The position numbers were made by a program, and so were the translations under genes. 64,000 bases of DNA, taken from positions 997,001 through 1,061,000 of the forward strand of contig CAIIXF020000011.1 of assembly GCA_903813345.2 (NCBI GenBank), written 5' to 3'. This DNA comes from Owenia fusiformis. Lineage: Eukaryota > Annelida > Polychaeta > Sabellida > Oweniidae. The first letter of the stretch is position 1, and each line of letters begins with the position of its first letter. Below are positions 58,601-64,000 of this stretch, piece after piece. Below the pieces are notes generated by a model. It made no database searches. It saw only the letters and a list, made by a program, of their open reading frames with translations, and was not told the origin of the DNA.

Positions 58601-61560
58601 AATAAAATCGCGGTGCGTTTTTATTAAACGGAAATGCAATGCATAATCTGTTCTGATTTGGTGAACATGATCTAATTCATCGATATTTTTACTTAGAATT
58701 GATTCTTCTCTCATAGTTTTGGCTTGAAATGACTTTTTGCAAAAAATCTTTAAATATATAACAATTTTATGTATTTTTCAGTTTTTTCTCATTTTCATGC
58801 AAATTATACGAGAATAAGATGCATAATTCACATAAAAATAATCGTGAGACAGTATCCCGTGATTCCCAGTTGCTAGATTGTCCCTACATAGCTTGTGTAA
58901 GATGGAGCGAGCTGATTTGTAAACTGGCTCCAAGTTGGAGCCAGTTTTGAAAAATGAGCGGTGCGTTTTTATTAAACGGAAATGCAATGCATAATCTATT
59001 CTGATTTAGTGAACGTGATCTAATTCATCGATATTTTTACTTAGAAATGAATTTTCTCTCATAGTTTTGGCCTGAAATGACTTTTTGCAAAAAATCTTGA
59101 AATAAGTTACAATTTAACGTATTTTTCAGTTTTTCTCATTTTCAGGCCAATTATACGATTATAAGATGCATAATTCACATAAAAATAATCGTGAGACAGT
59201 ATCCCGTGATTTCCAGTTGCTAGATTGTCCCTACATAGCTTGTGTAAGATTGAGCGAGCTGATTTGTAAACTGGCTTCAAGTTGGAGCCAGTTTTGAAAA
59301 ATGAGCGATGTGTTTTTATTTAACGGAAATGCAATGCATAATCTATTCTGATTTAGTGAACGTGATCTAATTCATCGATAATTTTACTTAGAAATGAATT
59401 TTCTCTCATAGTTTTGGCCTGAAATGACTTTTTGCAAAAAATCTTGAAATAAGTTACAATTTAACGTATTTTTCAGTTTTTCTCATTTTCAGGCCAATTA
59501 TACGAGAATAAGATGCATAATTCACATAAAATAATCGTGAGACAGTATCCCGTGATTTCCAGTTGCTAGATTGTCCCTACATAGCTTGTGTAAGATTGAG
59601 CGAGCTGATTTGTAAACTGGCTCCAAGTTGGAGCCAGTTTTGAAAAATGAGCGATGTGTTTTTATTTAACGGAAATGCAATGCATAATCTGTTCTGATTT
59701 AGTGAACGTGATCTAATTCATCGATATTTTTACTTAGAAATGAATTTTCTCTCATAGTTTTGGCTTGAAATGACTTTTTCCAAAAAATCTTGAAATAAGT
59801 TACAATTTTACGTATTTTTCAGTTTTTTCTCAATTTCATGCAAATTATACGAGAATAAGATGCATAATGCACATAGAAATGATCGTGAGACAGTATCCCG
59901 TGATTCCCAGTTGCTAGATTGTCCCTACATAGCTTGTGTAAGATGGAGCGAGCTGATTTGAAAACTGGCTCCAATTTGGAGCCAGTTTTGAAAAATGAGC
60001 GGGGCGTTTTTATTAAACGGAAATGCAATGCATAATCTATTCTGATTTAGTGAACGTGATCTAATTCATCGATATTTTTACTTAGAAATGAATTTTCTCT
60101 CATGGTTTTGGCTTGAAATGACTTTTTGCAAAAAATCTTGAAATAAGTTACAATTTTACGTATTTTTCAGTTTTTTCTTATTTTCATGCTAATTATACGA
60201 GAATAAGATGCATAATGCACATAGAAATGATCGTGAGACAGTATCCCGTGATTCCCAGTTGCTAGATTGTCCCTACATAGCTTGTGTAAGATGGAGCGAG
60301 CTAATTTGTAAACTGGCTCCAAGTTGGAGCCAGTTTTGAAAAATGAGCGGGCGTTTTTATTAAACGGAAATGCAATGCATAATGTATTCTGAATGAGTGA
60401 ACATGATCTAATTCCTCGATATTTTTACTTAGAAATAAATTTTCTCTCATGGTTTTGGCTTGAAATGACTTTTTTGCAAAAAATCTTGAAATAAGTTACA
60501 ATTTTACGTATTTTTCAGTTTTTTCTCATTTTCATGCAAATTATACGAGAATAAGATGCATAATGCACATAGAAATGATCGTGAGACAGTATCCCGTGAT
60601 TCCCAGTTGCTAGATTGTCCCTACATAGCTTGTGTAAGATGGAGCGAGCTGATTTGTAAACTGGCTCCAAGTTGGAGCCAGTTTTGTAAAATGAGCGGTG
60701 CGTTTTTATTAAACGGAAATGCAATGCATAATCTATTCTGATTTAATGAAAGTGATCTTATTCATCGATATCTGTGCTTAGAATTCAATTTACTGTCATA
60801 GTTTATGACTTTTTCCAAAAAATCTTGAAATATGTAATAATTTTACGTATTTTACAGTTTTTTCTCATTTTCATGCAAATTATACGAGAATAAGATGCAT
60901 AATGCACATAACAATTATCATAAAACAGTATCCCGTGATTCCCAGTTGCTAGATTGCCCCTACATAGCTTGTGTAAGATGGAGCGAGCTGATTTGCAAAC
61001 TGGCTCCAAGTTGGAGCCAGTTTTGTAAAATGAGCGATGCGTTTTTATCAAACAGAAATGCAATGCATAATCTACTCTTATTTAACCTCTTGACTACCTG
61101 GAGTGACGAGATTTCTCGTCATCTCAGAAATGACCTTGAAACCCAGAGTGACGAGAAAATCCGTCACAAAATTTTTCACTAAAATTGCTCTTATTTGAAC
61201 AATTTTCATCCAATTTACACAAAAATTGTTTTGAAATGTGTAGAAATGATCCCTGCCATCTAATTTTATTAAATTGAGCATCTGAAATTGTATAGGTATG
61301 TAGTACAATGTAAAAAGGTCGCAAAAATGAAAAAATCTCTGGTTTCAACCGATTTTAGAGCCTGGGATTCAAGAGGTTAACGAACATGATTTAATTCATC
61401 GATATTTTTACTTAGAATTAAATTTACCCCATAGTTTTGGTTTGAAATTACTTTTTGCAAAAAATCTTGCAATATGTTACAATTTTACTTATTTTCATTT
61501 TTTCTCATTTCCATGCTAATTATACGAGAATAAGATGCATAATGCACAACAAAATGATTG
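58600..61560 (-). repeat. 347-bp satellite, minus-oriented part
   Basis: Eight units; ATAAGATGCATAA occurs at 58814, 59161, 59508, 59855, 60203, 60551, 60890 and 61530. The spacing is 347-348 bp, apart from 339 bp once and the last interval, which holds an insertion. Several units keep a 69-codon frame (MHFRLIKTHRSF...), others do not, so I treat it as a by-product of the repeat. Confidence 0.93.
61086..61376. mobile_element. piggyBac-like MITE, 291 bp
   Basis: TTAA lies on both sides (61082-61085 and 61377-61380), and the ends are CCTCTTGA and its inverse TCAAGAGG (one mismatch just inside), fitting the TTAA/CCY..RGG rule of piggyBac. The interior has two related copies of GAGTGACGAGA. The insertion sits in a satellite unit whose siblings show the uninterrupted sequence. 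Confidence 0.85.
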
Positions 61561-61574
61561 AGAGAGAGAATCTG

Positions 61575-61735
61575 GCTTTTAAAACTGGCTTCTTGGTAAC
61601 TGCAGAAGCCGGCTTCTGTAAGTCATTCGAAGCCGGTTTTTAAAAGCCGGCTTCTTGGTGACGCCAGAAGCCGGCTTCTGATGTACTTTAGAAGCCGGCT
61701 TTAAAAGCCGGCTTTGAAAGCCGGCTTTGTATATT
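61575..61735. repeat. Palindrome cluster AGAAGCCGGCTTCT, right
   Basis: The counterpart of the left cluster in mirror position: about six copies, with spacers such as GGTGACGCC that are the inverse of the left spacers (GGAGTCACC). Confidence 0.9.
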
Positions 61736-61915
61736 TGCCTTCGACTCTTTCTCGAAAATGTGACTGAAAAATAGCTAAAAGTAGGTGCTCAGGAAAGGTC
61801 AATGAACAGAATCTCTTGATTTTTTCAGAAAATGTGTCTAATATATTGCTCTAAATGACACAATCATTTTTAGTTTTGTCATTTCCTGTTAACTTCCATA
61901 GCACCTTAATTTGTA

Positions 61916-63413
61916 TTTCCAAGTACGATTTTTTTAGAATTGTGCCTGTTTGTGAAATTTAGTCAATAAACTAACCAGAAATGTCTGCAATAATAAAAAA
62001 ATCAATAGTGATTTTTGGGCATTTTGGTAAAGCCTTTGGTTTGTAATGGGAAGATTGTCTTTATCACTAGAACTGGGGTCTTTTGCACAATTGATAAATT
62101 ATATACTATACTAATACATTACTACATAGATTTGCAATGTCTAGGTTTTATTCAAGTAACTGACTCCACTGAGTGTGTATTCAAATGTTGTGCTTATAAA
62201 ATGTATCGACTCCTATACTACCTTTTGAATGAAAATAAACTCTTCCAAAAGTGATAGGACCTTAGTGCACCCATGCCATGGTAAGGACCTTAGGTTGGCA
62301 TGCCAAAATGTAAAATCTCTAATAGCCCTGATGCGAACCCCAGTGAGTATAGGGTATAGGAAGGTCTCCGGTAGATTGTAGGAAGGCACCCAATCTAGAA
62401 AATTGCCCAACTAAAGCTGACAATTAAGACAGGTTGAAAGAAACTTAGCTAACACTTCACCGATACTGATTTATCAGCAAGGCAACTAAGACTAAAATCT
62501 ATCATCAAAGAGGGTTGCGGACCAATCGAACTCCTCTTTTAGATCAAATATAATTCAAGTTGAAGGGCTTGTTACATTATATTATTACTAAGAACTCCTG
62601 GCACTATATAACTTCAAAAGGAGCACGTGGGTTATCGCAAACAATTTCAGAAGGTTATATCTTGGATTATGACTATTATCTGACAATGAAGACAAGTTTA
62701 TCTTTTAGATCAATTCATTATCTCTAAGAAAATTATGCACAGTAATAATAAATTCAAACAAACTCGGAGATATTTAGCTAGCAATTAACCCATCAACACA
62801 CTTTTTGACCCCATTTTGAAGATGTTGACCCCATTTTCACCAAAAATGCAATCATTTTTACAATGTTTAATGCATTACTATTCTTTATTTTGATGTATCA
62901 AATAGTTCTTGAAAGAAAAACTTAATCGCATTAAAATAAGAGTTCCCATGTTATTTCTCCATTGAAAAATCTCATGCTATCCATTGGTTTCAGTTCATTT
63001 TGGTCATCCAAATTGAATATCTTTAAAGTCCCTGGAGCAATCAAATTTTCCTTTTAGGAAATGAAACATGTCTCAAAGCACATTCTAATCATGCATTCAA
63101 CAATATAATATTAGGTTGCATTTTTGGTGAAAACTATGTTAACATTTTTGAAAAAGTATGTTGATTGGTCCATTGCCCCTTCAATATCACTTAGGTCTGA
63201 TTAACTAAATTATCATTATATATACTTTTCTTGAAGATAATGAATGGATCTAAAAGATACACCCATGTTCATGATCAGAAAATATTCATAATTCAAGTTA
63301 GAATCGTTTGAAATTGTTTGCGATAACCTACGTGCTCCTTTGGGGTATATAGGTTGGAAAATAAAAAAGTTATAGTGTCTTGAAAAAAAGTGGCGTTTTT
63401 TTGGCCCACCCTG
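61916..63413. repeat. Right arm of the outer element with inner inverted repeat
   Basis: 62615-62760 (AAAGGAGCACGTGGGTTATC, GCAAACAATTTC, TATCTTTTAGATCAATTCAT) pairs with 63215-63350 in inverse. The arm therefore folds on itself between 62.6 and 63.35 kb. The rest is AT-rich without genes. Confidence 0.6.
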
Positions 63414-64000
63414 TATTGTTGACATTTTGCCAGTAAATGATAGCGTTGAGCTGTTATCAGCTTCTGAAGATATTTTTAACAAACTATACTCGGTGGTAGA
63501 GTAGACATTTTCATAAATGATGATATTTACGTTCAGTTCATCATTGAGTGTACTACATCTCTCTGTCATTTAGACAGTTACTTTAAAGTAATCAAATAAC
63601 TCCGGATCCTTGTATTTACATAATATTGCAATGTGAGAAATCACATGCCGGTAATCATGATATTGTCAATGAACTCAAACACTGTTTTTTTGTAAATATC
63701 ACGGGCTACTAGAGTTTCCACGTATATGGAGTATGACCGGTTACTTATGCTACGAATATGACCTGTTTTGGAAAGTCATGAGAGGCACAGCTGCTTAAAA
63801 ATGGAAAATAAAGGTTAACTTCTATATTATCCTTTTTGAAATTGCGTTTGTTGAATATAGTTGAATATGCTGTATTTAATAGTAATGTAACAAAAAAATG
63901 TTAAACATGAGCTATTCTAGCAATGTATCTGTTCATAATGGAATATCAATCAGAAAGTACAGATTTCTCGCCTTAGACCCAAATCATTAATATCACAGCA
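63414..64000. other. Right flank, no gene seen
   Basis: The minus-strand frame 63216-63569 crosses the end of the outer element and has no recognised domain. Nothing else is supported up to the window edge. Confidence 0.35.

Larger units (their letters stand above)
56033..61907. mobile_element. 5.9-kb foldback element built of satellite arrays
   Basis: The ends read AAGGTGCTATGGAAGTTAAC on opposite strands and extend to about 34 bp (ATGACAAAAC). AATTTGTA occurs at 56021-56028 and 61908-61915; it would be an 8-bp target duplication if four bases (ATTT) at the left are counted as extra. Inside each end is a cluster of GAAGCCGGCTTC palindromes, and then a 347-bp satellite that runs in plus orientation on the left and minus on the right. 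No transposase was found. The plan resembles Foldback-type elements. Confidence 0.75.
53931..63413. mobile_element. Paired mariner-like ends 9.5 kb apart
   Basis: CAGGGTGGGCCAAAAAAACG starts at 53931, and its inverse ends at 63413. The two ends match for about 50 bp (then TATAACTTTTTTA) and both have TA outside. A second inverted match, ACATTTTGGCATGCCA near 54203 and its inverse near 62299, lies in consistent order. The simplest reading is one element greatly enlarged by later insertions. Alternatively these are two related elements each missing one end. Confidence 0.5.

Noticed and set aside
56564-61063. Recurring 69-86 residue frames beginning MHFRLIKTHRSF on both strands
   Set aside because: One frame per 347-bp satellite unit; several units have lost it through indels, and it crosses a palindrome. 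Similarity follows from recent amplification rather than visible protein selection.
63216-63569. 117-residue minus-strand frame at the right edge
   Set aside because: Crosses the end of a transposable element and has no recognised domain.

Overview
This is AT-rich nuclear DNA from an invertebrate animal. The clues are a spliced gene of the metazoan TENT5 (FAM46) family, a CAP-superfamily gene split by introns, a non-LTR retrotransposon, a Ty3/Gypsy remnant, mariner relics and very many short terminal-inverted-repeat (TIR) elements. I cannot name the species; a mollusc, hemichordate or other marine invertebrate would fit. Real coding sequence is sparse: one well-supported host gene, one broken host gene and a few orphan exons. 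The rest is repeats.

Layout. 1-8.1 kb: short tandem repeats, two small pogo-like TIR elements and plain AT-rich DNA. 8.1-9.5 kb, minus strand: the coding exon of a TENT5 non-canonical poly(A) polymerase, with a clear 3' splice site 38 bases upstream of the start codon. 10-23 kb: a 61-bp hairpin element with an 8-bp target duplication; four copies of one roughly 150-200 bp MITE family; minisatellites of 41 and 31 bp; a tRNA-like sequence; a 146-bp foldback MITE; a PIF/Harbinger-like element; and two further inverted-repeat elements. 23.3-25.8 kb, minus strand: a CAP (SCP/TAPS) gene broken by an 856-bp Mutator-like TIR element with a perfect 9-bp target duplication, by a one-base frameshift in a G run, and by exon duplications. 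26-31.4 kb, minus strand: a Ty3/Gypsy pol fragment flanked by two copies of an LTR-like repeat. One of those copies carries a 992-bp mariner relic, and the fragment is fused to exons of an unknown arginine/serine-rich protein through a 386-bp tandem duplication. 32.3-35.3 kb, minus strand: an open, 5'-truncated LINE. 37.4-39.9 kb: a nested inverted-repeat element. 41.7-44.4 kb: a small MITE, a 111-bp tandem repeat split by a second 9-bp-duplication element, and a second 992-bp mariner relic. 44.5-46.6 kb: a 19-bp minisatellite with higher-order structure. 46.8 and 50.2 kb: two orphan exon-like segments. 48.1-48.7, 50.5-51.5, 51.9-52.9 and 55.3-56.0 kb: further tandem arrays.

53.9-63.4 kb is the most unusual part. 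Mariner-like ends about 9.5 kb apart enclose a 5.9-kb foldback element. That element has matching outer ends, two clusters of a GC-rich palindrome, and a 347-bp satellite arranged head-to-head in opposite orientations. The satellite itself carries a 910-bp TIR element (5-bp target duplication CATTG) and a 291-bp piggyBac-like MITE at TTAA. Several insertions can be dated relative to each other because an uninterrupted copy of the target lies elsewhere in the same window. All assignments come from reading the sequence; no database search was made.
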